Assembly (NCBI GenBank): GCA_001465115.1
Contig: CP013614.1
Location: 930,001-994,000, forward strand
Origin: Enterococcus silesiacus
GTDB lineage: Bacteria; Bacillota; Bacilli; Lactobacillales; Enterococcaceae
DNA length: 64,000 nt
Reading direction: 5' to 3'
Made by a program: the position numbers and the translations under genes. Position 1 is the stretch's first letter; each line of letters begins with the position of its first letter. Positions 56,052 to 64,000 of the stretch are shown piece after piece. The notes below the pieces were generated by a model that made no database searches, was not told the origin of the DNA, and worked only from the letters and a program-made list of their open reading frames with translations.

Positions 56052-57377
56052 TTATTTTGTTTGTTCTACAAGGTTCATTTCTTCTGTCACTTTTGCTAAT
56101 GTTGTTAACGCTCTATCAGCAATCGCTTCATAGCGTTCCTTTTTATCGCGAATTCTTTCAGGCAATTCAGGGAATAGACCGAAATTAGCATTCATTGGTT
56201 GAAAATGTTTGCCTTCTGCGTGAGTGATATAATAAGCCATGCTTCCTAATGTAGTTTCTCTTGGAAAGACAACTGGTTCTTCACCTTTGGCTAAACGGGC
56301 AGCATTCATACCGGCCAACAAGCCACTAGCCGCACTTTCTACATACCCCTCAACACCCGTCATCTGTCCGGCGAAGAATAGATCCTCTCTTTTTTGAGCT
56401 TGATAGGTTGGTTTTAATAGTTCTGGTGAATTCATAAAACTATTCCGGTGCATAACACCATAACGGACAAACTCAGCATTTTCTAAACCTGGAATCATTT
56501 GGAAAACGCGTTTTTGCTCGCCCCATTTTAAATGCGTTTGGAAGCCAACAAGATTGTATAATGAAGCTGCGGCATTATCTTGACGCAATTGAATCACCGC
56601 ATACGGACGTTTGCCGGTCTTCGGATCTTCTAAGCCCACAGGTTTCAAAGGACCAAATAGCATCGTCTTGATTCCGCGTTTGGCCATTACCTCAATCGGC
56701 ATACAGCCTTCAAAGAATTTCTCCTTTTCAAACGACTTTAACGGTGCAACTTCTGCAGAAATCAACGCTTCATAAAATGCTTTAAACTCTTCCTCTGTCA
56801 TAGGACAATTTAAGTACGCCGCTTCACCTTTATTGTATCGCGATTTCAAATAAACTTTATCCATATCGATAGTCGCTTTATCCACGATTGGTGCCGCAGC
56901 ATCATAGAAGTAAAAACCGTCTGAGCCGTTAAACTCTTTGATTTGATCAGCCAAAGCTTCTGATGTTAATGGACCTGTTGCGATAATGACGATGCCTTCT
57001 GGTATTGCCGTGATTTCTTCATTTTTTACTGTAATTAACGGATGGTTTTTGATTCTATCAGTGATCTCTTGTGAAAAAGTATCACGATCCACTGCTAAAG
57101 CTCCACCAGCAGGTACTGCAGTTTTATCCGCACTAGTGATAATGATGGAATCTAAGCGACGCATCTCTTCTTTTAATACCCCGACAGCATTGGTTAAATT
57201 GTTGCCTCTAAGTGAGTTTGAGCACACTAACTCAGCAAAATTTTCTGTCTGATGAGCGGGAGTATTTTTTACAGGACGCATTTCATAGAGTGTTACAGGT
57301 ACTCCGGCTTGCGCAACTTGCCAAGCGGCTTCACTGCCAGCTAGACCTGCGCCGATAACTGTTACAGCAGTAGTCAT
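56052..57377 (-). CDS. trmFO: tRNA (uracil-54-C5)-methyltransferase, folate/FAD-dependent
   Basis: It makes ribothymidine at U54 of tRNA using methylene-tetrahydrofolate and FADH2. The 441-residue protein has the FAD motif [13 protein letters not shown] (7-19), YEMRPVK, the [10 protein letters not shown] segment, [11 protein letters not shown], and the C-terminal [18 protein letters not shown]. Length is standard. It follows topA by 67 bases on the same strand, the usual order in Bacilli, and ends in a terminator. Confidence 0.96.
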   Translation of the reverse strand: MTTAVTVIGAGLAGSEAAWQVAQAGVPVTLYEMRPVKNTPAHQTENFAELVCSNSLRGNNLTNAVGVLKEEMRRLDSIIITSADKTAVPAGGALAVDRDTFSQEITDRIKNHPLITVKNEEITAIPEGIVIIATGPLTSEALADQIKEFNGSDGFYFYDAAAPIVDKATIDMDKVYLKSRYNKGEAAYLNCPMTEEEFKAFYEALISAEVAPLKSFEKEKFFEGCMPIEVMAKRGIKTMLFGPLKPVGLEDPKTGKRPYAVIQLRQDNAAASLYNLVGFQTHLKWGEQKRVFQMIPGLENAEFVRYGVMHRNSFMNSPELLKPTYQAQKREDLFFAGQMTGVEGYVESAASGLLAGMNAARLAKGEEPVVFPRETTLGSMAYYITHAEGKHFQPMNANFGLFPELPERIRDKKERYEAIADRALTTLAKVTEEMNLVEQTK

Positions 57378-57444
57378 ATATTTCCTCTTTTCTTTAAAAA
57401 ACCAACAAAATTATGCTGGTTTTTAAGCTTCTTTTTTTCAGTAT

Positions 57445-59523
57445 TTATTTTTGAACGTTTTCCTCGTAATCGCCATTAATACATACGACTTGCTTGCCGC
57501 CTTTGACTTTTTTCTCGACGAGATACTGTCCACATTTTGGACATGGTCGTCCGATTGGTTTGTCCCAAGAAGTAAACTCACAATCTGGATATCGACTACA
57601 GCCATAGAATAATCGATTCTTTTTAGATTTACGCTCGATCACTTGACCTTCATTACAAACAGGACAAGTCACACCGATTTCTTTGACGATTGCTTTAGTA
57701 TTTCGACATTCTGGGAAATTGCTACAAGCGAAAAATTTACCGTAGCGACCTAATTTGATTACCATTGGATGGCCACAAAGGTCACAATCAAATCCAGCTG
57801 GTTCATCTTTAATTTGGATTTTTTCGATTTTTTCTTCTGCATTGGTCAATTCTTTTTCAAATGGACGATAGAAACGATCAACAACTTCGACCCATTTTTC
57901 TTTACCTACACCAATTTTATCTAAATCGCCTTCCATTGAGGCCGTAAAGTGAACATCGACGATTTGCGGGAAGAATTCAACGATTAATGAATTAACGATT
58001 TCACCTAATTCAGTCGGTTCAAAACGTTTATTTGTTAGTTTAACATAGTAACGTCTTTGGATTGTTTCCAAGGTTGGCGCATAGGTCGATGGACGTCCTA
58101 CACCGTTTTCTTCTAATGCACGAATCAAGGTTGCTTCACTGAATCTTGCTGGTGGCTGTGTGAAATGCTGTTTAGGCTCGATATCAAGAGCATTAACTTT
58201 GTCCCCTTCGATTAAATCAGGTAGAATATTTTCTTTATCTTCTTTCCCATCATCACGGCCTTCAACATAGACTTGCATAAATCCTTTGAATTTCACTTTA
58301 GCACCATTTGCGATAAAAATAACGCTATTTTGCTCTAAAGTGACTTTCATCGTGTCCAATACAGCTGGGGTCATTTGGCTAGCAACAAAACGTGACCAAA
58401 TCAATGTATAAAGCTTTAATTGATCTTTATCTAAATATTGTTTTATTTCATTTGGAGCTCGTAATACGCTTGACGGACGAATTGCTTCGTGGGCATCTTG
58501 AGCACCTTGAGCATTTTTGGCTTTACGTCCACCGTGAGCAGAGAATTCACTGCCATATGTTTTTTCAATATATTCTGCGGCTTCTCCCTTTGCTGAATCA
58601 GCTATCCGCGTAGAATCGGTACGCATATAAGTAATCAATCCTACAGTGCCTTGTTTTCCTAAGGCAATTCCTTCATACAACTGTTGTGCGACCATCATGG
58701 TTTTTCGTGTTCTGAAATTTAATTTTCTGGCTGCTTCTTGTTGTAAACTACTAGTTGTAAAAGGCAACGCCGGATTACGCTTACGTTCTTTTTTCTCAAC
58801 TTTTGTTACATCATACTCTTTACCTTTGATTCGAGTAGTCACTTCTTTTACTGCTTCAGCATTTGGTAATTTTTTCTTTTTGCCATCTAGGCCCCAGAAA
58901 TTTGCTTTAAACTTCTTCTTAGCTTTTTGAAAATTACCATCAATACTCCAATATTCTTCAGGAATAAATTTGCGAATATCATTCTCACGATCGATGATGA
59001 TTTTAAGTGCAACAGATTGAACTCGGCCGGCACTCAAGCCTTTTTTGACTTTACGCCAAAGAATTGGGCTCAGTGAATAACCAACTAAACGGTCTAAAAT
59101 ACGACGCGCTTGCTGAGCATCAACCAAATCTAAATCTATCGTACGTGGCTCTTTAAAAGCAGATTTTACAGCTTCTTTAGTAATTTCGTTAAATACGACA
59201 CGGTTTTTATCTTTCAAATCTAAGCCAAGAAGGAAAGACAAATGCCAAGCAATGGCCTCTCCTTCTCGGTCTGGATCGGCTGCGAGATAAACTTTTTCAG
59301 CTTTTTTAGCAGCAGCTTTTAAACTTTTGATGACATCGCCTTTACCTCGGATCGAGATATAGTGCGGTTCATAATTATTTTCAGTATCAACACCCATTTT
59401 GCTTTTTGGTAAATCTCGAATATGCCCAACACTGGCCACAACCTTATAGTTTTTTCCTAAATATTTTTCAATCGTTTTGGCTTTAGCTGGTGATTCTACA
59501 ATAACTAGATATTTATACGCCAT
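57445..59523 (-). CDS. topA: DNA topoisomerase I
   Basis: A type IA topoisomerase relaxing negative supercoils. The 692-residue protein has an N-terminal TOPRIM domain ([32 protein letters not shown]), the active-site Tyr in [13 protein letters not shown], and the HEAIRPSS segment. The C-terminal part has three four-cysteine zinc ribbons (CDLC...CSNFPEC, CPVC...CSRYPDC, and CPKC ending at CINGDYEE, the last lacking one Cys). The ATG follows GAAAGGAG. dprA lies upstream on the same strand with a 120-base gap. Confidence 0.96.
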   Translation of the reverse strand: MAYKYLVIVESPAKAKTIEKYLGKNYKVVASVGHIRDLPKSKMGVDTENNYEPHYISIRGKGDVIKSLKAAAKKAEKVYLAADPDREGEAIAWHLSFLLGLDLKDKNRVVFNEITKEAVKSAFKEPRTIDLDLVDAQQARRILDRLVGYSLSPILWRKVKKGLSAGRVQSVALKIIIDRENDIRKFIPEEYWSIDGNFQKAKKKFKANFWGLDGKKKKLPNAEAVKEVTTRIKGKEYDVTKVEKKERKRNPALPFTTSSLQQEAARKLNFRTRKTMMVAQQLYEGIALGKQGTVGLITYMRTDSTRIADSAKGEAAEYIEKTYGSEFSAHGGRKAKNAQGAQDAHEAIRPSSVLRAPNEIKQYLDKDQLKLYTLIWSRFVASQMTPAVLDTMKVTLEQNSVIFIANGAKVKFKGFMQVYVEGRDDGKEDKENILPDLIEGDKVNALDIEPKQHFTQPPARFSEATLIRALEENGVGRPSTYAPTLETIQRRYYVKLTNKRFEPTELGEIVNSLIVEFFPQIVDVHFTASMEGDLDKIGVGKEKWVEVVDRFYRPFEKELTNAEEKIEKIQIKDEPAGFDCDLCGHPMVIKLGRYGKFFACSNFPECRNTKAIVKEIGVTCPVCNEGQVIERKSKKNRLFYGCSRYPDCEFTSWDKPIGRPCPKCGQYLVEKKVKGGKQVVCINGDYEENVQK

Positions 59524-59643
59524 TCAACGTGTGGCTCCTTTCGGTTTTTGTGTTTCTTCTATTATATATATCAAAATGTAGAGAACTCACAAATCGTACT
59601 TCATCATATCTATTCGTTAAAGGTTTGTCAAGGATTGATGCAG

Positions 59644-60525
59644 TTAAATTGAAAAAAGGTGAATTTCTTCTAGGATGTCTTGAGAGCAAGTAGTGCATTT
59701 TGCCCCCTCTTGAATCAAGCCATGACAGCCGTCAGATTGGGCTTCAAATAGATTACCTGGTACAGCAAAAACTTCACGACCATACTCTAAAGCCGCTTGT
59801 GCTGTAATCAAAGAACCGCTTTTTTTTCGTGCTTCGATCACGCAAGTTCCTAAACTTATACCAGCGATAATTCGGTTGCGCATGGGGAAATGATATTTTC
59901 TAGGACCTGTACCGTTCGGATATTCACTGATGACTAACTGGTCTGTCATCATTTTTCGTTGAATATGGGCAGTTTCTTTTGGGTAGCAAATATCTAAACC
60001 TGTTCCGATAATACCAATCGTATTTCCACCATGTTGCATTGAGACTTGATGACTAACACTATCAATTCCTTTGGCCAATCCACTGACGATTGTAAAATCA
60101 TTTCTGATCATATCAGGAATCAACTCGCGGACAACATTTATTCCATAAACTGAAGCTGCTCTTGCTCCAATAAAAGACAGACAATTATTTTTTAAAAGTT
60201 CTATGTTTCCTTTATAAAATAATAGAACCGGACAGTTATAGATTTGTTTTAAGTAATAAGGATAAAACGGGTCTAAAATAGTGATAAATGTGTGTTCTAA
60301 TTGGTACTTAGTTAACTTATCAGATTCTTTTGTCCAATGATCCCATGACTCTGAAAATAATTTCTGATACGTTGTGATACCAGCGATTTGGATGATTTCT
60401 TCCTTTGAAAAATTGGTACAGTTATTATATTTCATTGAGAAGTCTAATACTTTTAGTATTCCTAAATTGCCAATACCATTACAAACTGCTAGTTTAAATA
60501 ATAAATTTCGTTGTGTGTCTTCCAT
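59644..60525 (-). CDS. dprA: DNA-processing protein DprA (Smf)
   Basis: It binds incoming single-stranded DNA and loads RecA in natural transformation, and is widely kept in species not known to transform. The 293-residue protein has a helical N-terminus and the Rossmann-like domain with FIGARAASVYG, SGLAKGIDSVSHQ and GGNTIGIIGTG. It ends QEGAKCTTCSQDILEEI. The ATG at 60525 is seven bases from GAAAGAAGG; the frame extends to 60543 without a ribosome site. It is followed by topA, a conserved pairing (dprA-topA). Confidence 0.93.
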   Translation of the reverse strand: MEDTQRNLLFKLAVCNGIGNLGILKVLDFSMKYNNCTNFSKEEIIQIAGITTYQKLFSESWDHWTKESDKLTKYQLEHTFITILDPFYPYYLKQIYNCPVLLFYKGNIELLKNNCLSFIGARAASVYGINVVRELIPDMIRNDFTIVSGLAKGIDSVSHQVSMQHGGNTIGIIGTGLDICYPKETAHIQRKMMTDQLVISEYPNGTGPRKYHFPMRNRIIAGISLGTCVIEARKKSGSLITAQAALEYGREVFAVPGNLFEAQSDGCHGLIQEGAKCTTCSQDILEEIHLFSI

Positions 60526-60592
60526 AAAAAAACCTTCTTTCACAAATACTTGTTATAGTAAGTATCCGCAAAAAAAGGCGCTTTTCATTTTT

Positions 60593-61360
60593 TTAACACA
60601 GGTTTTTAATTGGAGCAAAGGTTTTTCTGTGAATCGCACAGATTCCTTGCTGTTGGATTCCTAGTAAATGTTCTTTTGTTCCGTAGCCTGCATTATGTTC
60701 AAAGCCATATCCTGGATACATCTTAGCATAGTCTTCCATCAAGCGATCACGAACAACTTTAGCTACAATACTTGCAGAAGCGATCGATATAGAACGAGCA
60801 TCCCCTTTAATAATACTTTCTTGTGGAATGTTAACATCTAACTTCATTGCATCAATTAATAAATAATCTGGAATAAAACACAAATCTTCAAGGGCTATCC
60901 CCATCGCTAGTTTTGAAGCCTGGTAGATGTTAATTTCATCAATCTTATTATGGTCCACCATGCCGATTCCAATTGAAATGGCTTGATTTTGAATCTCATT
61001 ATAAAGTTCATCTCTTTTTTTCGCAGATAACTTTTTAGAATCATTTACTCCAAGCAAGTTGAATCCTTCTGGAAGGATTACTGCTGCGGCAACAACAGGA
61101 CCTGCTAAAGGTCCACGGCCTACTTCATCGATCCCAACAATTAAACGATGACCTTGAGCGTGAGCTTTGTTTTCAAACTCTTGCATTTCTGCAAATAGCG
61201 CCAATTCCTTTTCATGGCGTTGGATTCGTCGATCCCACTGAGCCAAAGCCTGTTGAACACCGCTACGTTCATCCTTTTTCCATTGGTCGATTCGTTCGTC
61301 ATCTCTTGTCTCAATCGTAGCTAAGGCTGCTTTAATTTGCTGAATTGATTCAGTTTTCAT
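60593..61360 (-). CDS. rnhB: Ribonuclease HII
   Basis: It removes RNA and single ribonucleotides from DNA hybrids. The 255-residue protein has an N-terminal helical extension (~65 residues) common in Firmicutes, then GIDEVGRGPLAGPVVAAAVIL with the catalytic Asp-Glu, the LLIDAM Asp, and the C-terminal GYGTKEHLLGI with an acidic residue. It overlaps the end of rbgA by 11 bases, so the two are translationally coupled. Confidence 0.95.
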   Translation of the reverse strand: MKTESIQQIKAALATIETRDDERIDQWKKDERSGVQQALAQWDRRIQRHEKELALFAEMQEFENKAHAQGHRLIVGIDEVGRGPLAGPVVAAAVILPEGFNLLGVNDSKKLSAKKRDELYNEIQNQAISIGIGMVDHNKIDEINIYQASKLAMGIALEDLCFIPDYLLIDAMKLDVNIPQESIIKGDARSISIASASIVAKVVRDRLMEDYAKMYPGYGFEHNAGYGTKEHLLGIQQQGICAIHRKTFAPIKNLC

Positions 61361-62213
61361 CTTTTAGTGCTCCTAATTCTTCCCAACGATCTAAAGTATA
61401 TGGTCCTAATTTGCTGCTGCGGATTTCCTGAATGATCATTTCACTTGCTCGATCATAATCATCACGATAGCCGCGTTTTTGACTGATCAACATCAAAAGT
61501 TCGGCAGCGGGTAACAACGTATCTGCTTCTGTTAAATTATAGCGTTCAACCAAACGCTGAGGGTAAAATCGTGAAAAAAATGATAATCCATATATCGCAA
61601 GATCATCTAAATGTAGTAATTGATCTTTGATAGCACCTGTCAGTGCCAGTTTTTTTCCGATTTCTTGGTCTTCAAACCTAGGCCACAAGATCCCTGGTGT
61701 ATCAAGTAGCTCTAAATCTGTACCGGAACGCAGCCACTGCTGCCCTTTTGTCACACCCGGTTTATTTCCTGTCTGTGCGATTTTCTTTCCAACTAAGCGA
61801 TTCATCAGAGTTGATTTGCCAACGTTAGGAATACCGATACACATGGCACGAATTGCTCGCGGTTTTACTCCTTTTGATCGTTCTCGATCCAGTTTTTCTT
61901 TCAACGCTTTTTTTGCTTCTGGTACAATCTTATTGATGCCTTTGTTTTGTTGCGCATTGATGATCAAAGTATGATAGCCTTTTTCTTGAAAATAATGCTG
62001 CCACTTTTGATTCTGCTCCTTATCAGCTAAATCCCCTTTATTCAATAAAATCAATCGTGGCTTTTGTTGGACGATTTGATCCATCATCGGATTTCTTGAT
62101 GAGAGCGGAAGTCTAGCATCAATCAATTCAAAAACAATATCCACATATTTTATTTTTTCAGATACTTCTCTTCTGGCTTTTGCCATGTGTCCTGGAAACC
62201 ATTGTATTGTCAT
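61350..62213 (-). CDS. rbgA: Ribosome biogenesis GTPase RbgA (YlqF)
   Basis: A circularly permuted GTPase that finishes assembly of the 50S subunit. The 287-residue protein has the permuted order G4 LLNKGD, G1 GIPNVGKST, G3 DTPGI, and starts TIQWFPGHMAKARREV with the catalytic-type His. The C-terminal ~90 residues are an RNA-binding helical domain. It lies between lepB (8 bases upstream) and rnhB (overlapping), forming lepB-rbgA-rnhB as in many Bacilli. Confidence 0.96.
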   Translation of the reverse strand: MTIQWFPGHMAKARREVSEKIKYVDIVFELIDARLPLSSRNPMMDQIVQQKPRLILLNKGDLADKEQNQKWQHYFQEKGYHTLIINAQQNKGINKIVPEAKKALKEKLDRERSKGVKPRAIRAMCIGIPNVGKSTLMNRLVGKKIAQTGNKPGVTKGQQWLRSGTDLELLDTPGILWPRFEDQEIGKKLALTGAIKDQLLHLDDLAIYGLSFFSRFYPQRLVERYNLTEADTLLPAAELLMLISQKRGYRDDYDRASEMIIQEIRSSKLGPYTLDRWEELGALKDEN

Positions 62214-62221
62214 TTTATCAC

Positions 62222-62776
62222 CTATCTTGGTATGAATTTCATATGTGTTATGGGGTAATACACAAACTGAGCTTTTCCTAAAATATACTTACTCTCGACT
62301 GCACCAAAAGAACGACTGTCTTTTGACATTCTCCGGTTATCTCCTAATACAAAATAACTATCTTTGGGTAATACATCTGTTGTGATAAGATCACTTAAAT
62401 TAAAATTAGTTGTGTAAGGAGCCGTCTCATGATCTTTTTTGATATTTTTTTCTAAGAATGGTTCTTCAACAGGTTTCTCATTAATATATAGTTGATCATC
62501 CTCGTAGCGAACAGCATCTCCAGGTAGTCCAATCACGCGTTTAATATAAATTGCTCCGTTTGGCAACTTGAATACGACTACGTCAAAGCGCTTAATCGAC
62601 GTAAATTTTTCCATGGCAATCATGTCCCCTTGACTCAACGTTTTTTCCATGGAATTTCCGTCTACAGGAACAGGGATTAGAATAAAACCTCTTAGTATAA
62701 ATAACAACAGTAAAGAAGGAATGAGCAGTTTCATGAAAAAAATAAAGGAGCCAATATACGATTTTCGTTTTTCCAC
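62222..62776 (-). CDS. lepB: Signal peptidase I
   Basis: A membrane serine protease that removes signal peptides from exported proteins. The 184-residue protein has one N-terminal membrane helix (about 10-35), catalytic Ser42 in GNSMEKTL, catalytic Lys79 in YIKRVIGLPGD, and the GDNRRMSKDSR motif. Family length for Gram-positive SipS types is normal. It heads the lepB-rbgA-rnhB operon. The surface adhesin and autolysin of this window would be its clients. Confidence 0.95.
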   Translation of the reverse strand: MEKRKSYIGSFIFFMKLLIPSLLLLFILRGFILIPVPVDGNSMEKTLSQGDMIAMEKFTSIKRFDVVVFKLPNGAIYIKRVIGLPGDAVRYEDDQLYINEKPVEEPFLEKNIKKDHETAPYTTNFNLSDLITTDVLPKDSYFVLGDNRRMSKDSRSFGAVESKYILGKAQFVYYPITHMKFIPR

Positions 62777-62879
62777 TATTACTCTCTCCCTTTTGCTTGC
62801 TGGTTCTATTATAAAGGAAAAACACTAGAAAAAGCGACTAATTTAAAGTAAAAATTGTGGCATAATTAAATAAAAGATG

Positions 62880-62935
62880 GAATAGGTGCGAAAAAGGGCT
62901 TTTTTTCACATACAGCCAGTTTTCCCCACCTATTC
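62880..62935 (-). terminator. Terminator of the S41 protease gene
   Basis: 9-bp arms GAATAGGTG (62880-62888) and CACCTATTC (62927-62935) with inner GGAAAA/TTTTTC pairing. The right arm overlaps the stop codon. Confidence 0.7.
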
Positions 62936-64000
62936 TCCTTTATTCTTTCTTACTTTTTTTTGAAGTTCTTTGATGCCAGTATCATATGCTTGATCATTTT
63001 CTTTGATTTTCTTCCCTACCTCAGTTTCAATTTGAGCTGCTGTTTCATTATCCACTTCTCCGGTAACTGGAAGATTATTATCAGCCTGTATAGCACTGAC
63101 AGCGGTTTTCGTTTGCTCAGAAAAATCACTAGCTTCCGCATTGACATCGTGGCCAAGTGCTTTTAATAGGGCATTGATATTTTTGACAACTGGAGAAGAA
63201 TCACCTAATTTGAGTGTTTTATCTCTAGAGATTGGTGAAAGGTAAGCATAATCAGGATAATCAGCCTTAATCGTGGGTTCTAATCCTTTTTCATGGATCC
63301 ACTCCCCTTTTGGTGTCAACCATTTTAAGACAGTTAACTTGATTTCGCTCTTATCATTCAGATTTTTAACCGTTTGAACGGTTCCCTTCCCAAAAGTTTT
63401 TGTTCCGATGATCTCTTTGTTGCCGGATTCTTTTAAGGCTGCTGCAAAAATCTCAGATGCGCTAGCGCTGCCTTCATCAACTAAAACAACAGTCGGTTCT
63501 GTCACTTTAAAGCCACCATCTAATTGGCTAGAAGCAACTTCTTCACTGGTGTTACCAGCCTTATCTTCAAATTTAAGAATCGTTTTACCGTCTTTGAGGA
63601 ACATGCTGGCCATTTTTTCTACTTGATCAAGCAGTCCACCTGGATTTTGACGTAAATCAATCACAAAAGATGTGGCTCCGGCTTTTCTTAACGTCTTGAT
63701 GCTTTCTTGAAGCTCTTTATACGTATTTTCCCCAAATGAAATGATTTTGATTGAGCCAACTGAATCGTCCTTTTTATCTAATTCGCCTTTGACTGTTTCG
63801 ATTGGAATCGTGTCTCTCTTTAATTTCAATTCAAAGGTTTCCTCGCCACGCTTAATTGTTAAACGGACTTCCGTGCCTTTTTTTCCACGAATTTTACTGA
63901 CGACTTGAGAAAGTGTCTTGCCTTGTGTGTTTTCATCATCGACTTTTAAAATCGTATCATTTGTCTTCATCCCTGCTTTAGCTGCGGGTGAGCCTTCGAT
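62930..64000 (-). CDS. C-terminal processing protease (S41), 5'-truncated by window edge
   Basis: A secreted or membrane-anchored serine protease; the start lies beyond 64000, and IEGSPAAKAG precedes the internal Met at 63970. Visible are the end of a PDZ domain (GMKTNDTIL...), then the S41 core with FVIDLRQNPGGLL. The catalytic Ser (DEGSASASEIFA) and Lys (TKTFGKGTVQ) are present. A peptidoglycan-binding domain (LKLGDSSPVVKNINALLKALG...) and a basic helical tail follow. Such CtpA/CtpB-like enzymes trim wall or membrane proteins. About 357 residues are seen; the full protein would be near 480. Substrates are unknown. Confidence 0.92.
   Translation of the reverse strand: MEGSPAAKAGMKTNDTILKVDDENTQGKTLSQVVSKIRGKKGTEVRLTIKRGEETFELKLKRDTIPIETVKGELDKKDDSVGSIKIISFGENTYKELQESIKTLRKAGATSFVIDLRQNPGGLLDQVEKMASMFLKDGKTILKFEDKAGNTSEEVASSQLDGGFKVTEPTVVLVDEGSASASEIFAAALKESGNKEIIGTKTFGKGTVQTVKNLNDKSEIKLTVLKWLTPKGEWIHEKGLEPTIKADYPDYAYLSPISRDKTLKLGDSSPVVKNINALLKALGHDVNAEASDFSEQTKTAVSAIQADNNLPVTGEVDNETAAQIETEVGKKIKENDQAYDTGIKELQKKVRKNKGE

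Overview
The window reads as chromosomal DNA of a low-GC Firmicute, almost certainly an Enterococcus related to but distinct from E. faecalis. The NADH peroxidase (npr) and NADH oxidase (nox) products match the E. faecalis enzymes as I remember them nearly residue for residue. Gene order also follows Lactobacillales/Bacilli patterns: aroA-aroK-pheA-LCP, lexA-UPF0291-tkt, pflB-pflA-ppaC, and topA-trmFO-xerC-hslV-hslU-codY. No rRNA, tRNA, CRISPR array, prophage or intact insertion sequence was seen.

Layout. 1-4.2 kb, plus strand: end of the shikimate/phenylalanine operon, an LCP cell-wall enzyme and a DegV protein. 4.2-8.0 kb: a frameshifted remnant, three small hypothetical genes and a CPA1 Na+/H+ antiporter. 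8-11.4 kb: an ABC-F ATPase, thyA and folA. 11.6-15 kb: lexA (minus strand) with an SOS box on its promoter, two tandem 118-bp hairpin repeats, a UPF0291 gene and tkt. 15.5-22.2 kb: a LysM autolysin, ispH (minus), cysK, perR, ridA, nox and a YczE-like membrane protein. 22.7-29.4 kb: one 6.7-kb gene for a wall-anchored adhesin with 20 Ig-like repeats. 29.6-36.9 kb: metA, a permease/amidohydrolase pair, npr, a GNAT, a deaminase and an alpha/beta hydrolase. 37-50.1 kb, mostly minus strand: cls, a plus-strand UPF0316 gene, a winged-helix protein, ppaC, pflA/pflB, parC/parE and a CoA-binding protein. 50.2 kb: plsY (plus). 50.9-64 kb, minus strand: a LacX-like epimerase, codY, hslU, hslV, xerC, trmFO, topA, dprA, rnhB, rbgA, lepB and a truncated S41 protease.

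Functional themes. Redox and oxygen handling is well represented: PerR with all its metal ligands, NADH oxidase, NADH peroxidase and the oxygen-sensitive pyruvate formate-lyase with its activase. Sulfur amino-acid synthesis is represented by cysK and metA; the metA product carries Glu111, which points to acetyl-CoA. Folate/thymidylate genes, type II and type I topoisomerases, and the codY/hslUV/xerC block form the housekeeping core. Most transcription units end in strong intrinsic terminators, several of them shared by convergent genes.

The most interesting signal is a dispersed ~118-bp hairpin element. It has four near-complete copies plus one relic at three loci. In every case it lies in the same orientation as the downstream gene (ynzC-like, hslV, codY) and stops 2-5 nt before that gene's Shine-Dalgarno. 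Several stem positions change in compensating pairs between copies. It may be a miniature mobile repeat of the kind reported in E. faecalis, a shared 5'-leader RNA, or both.
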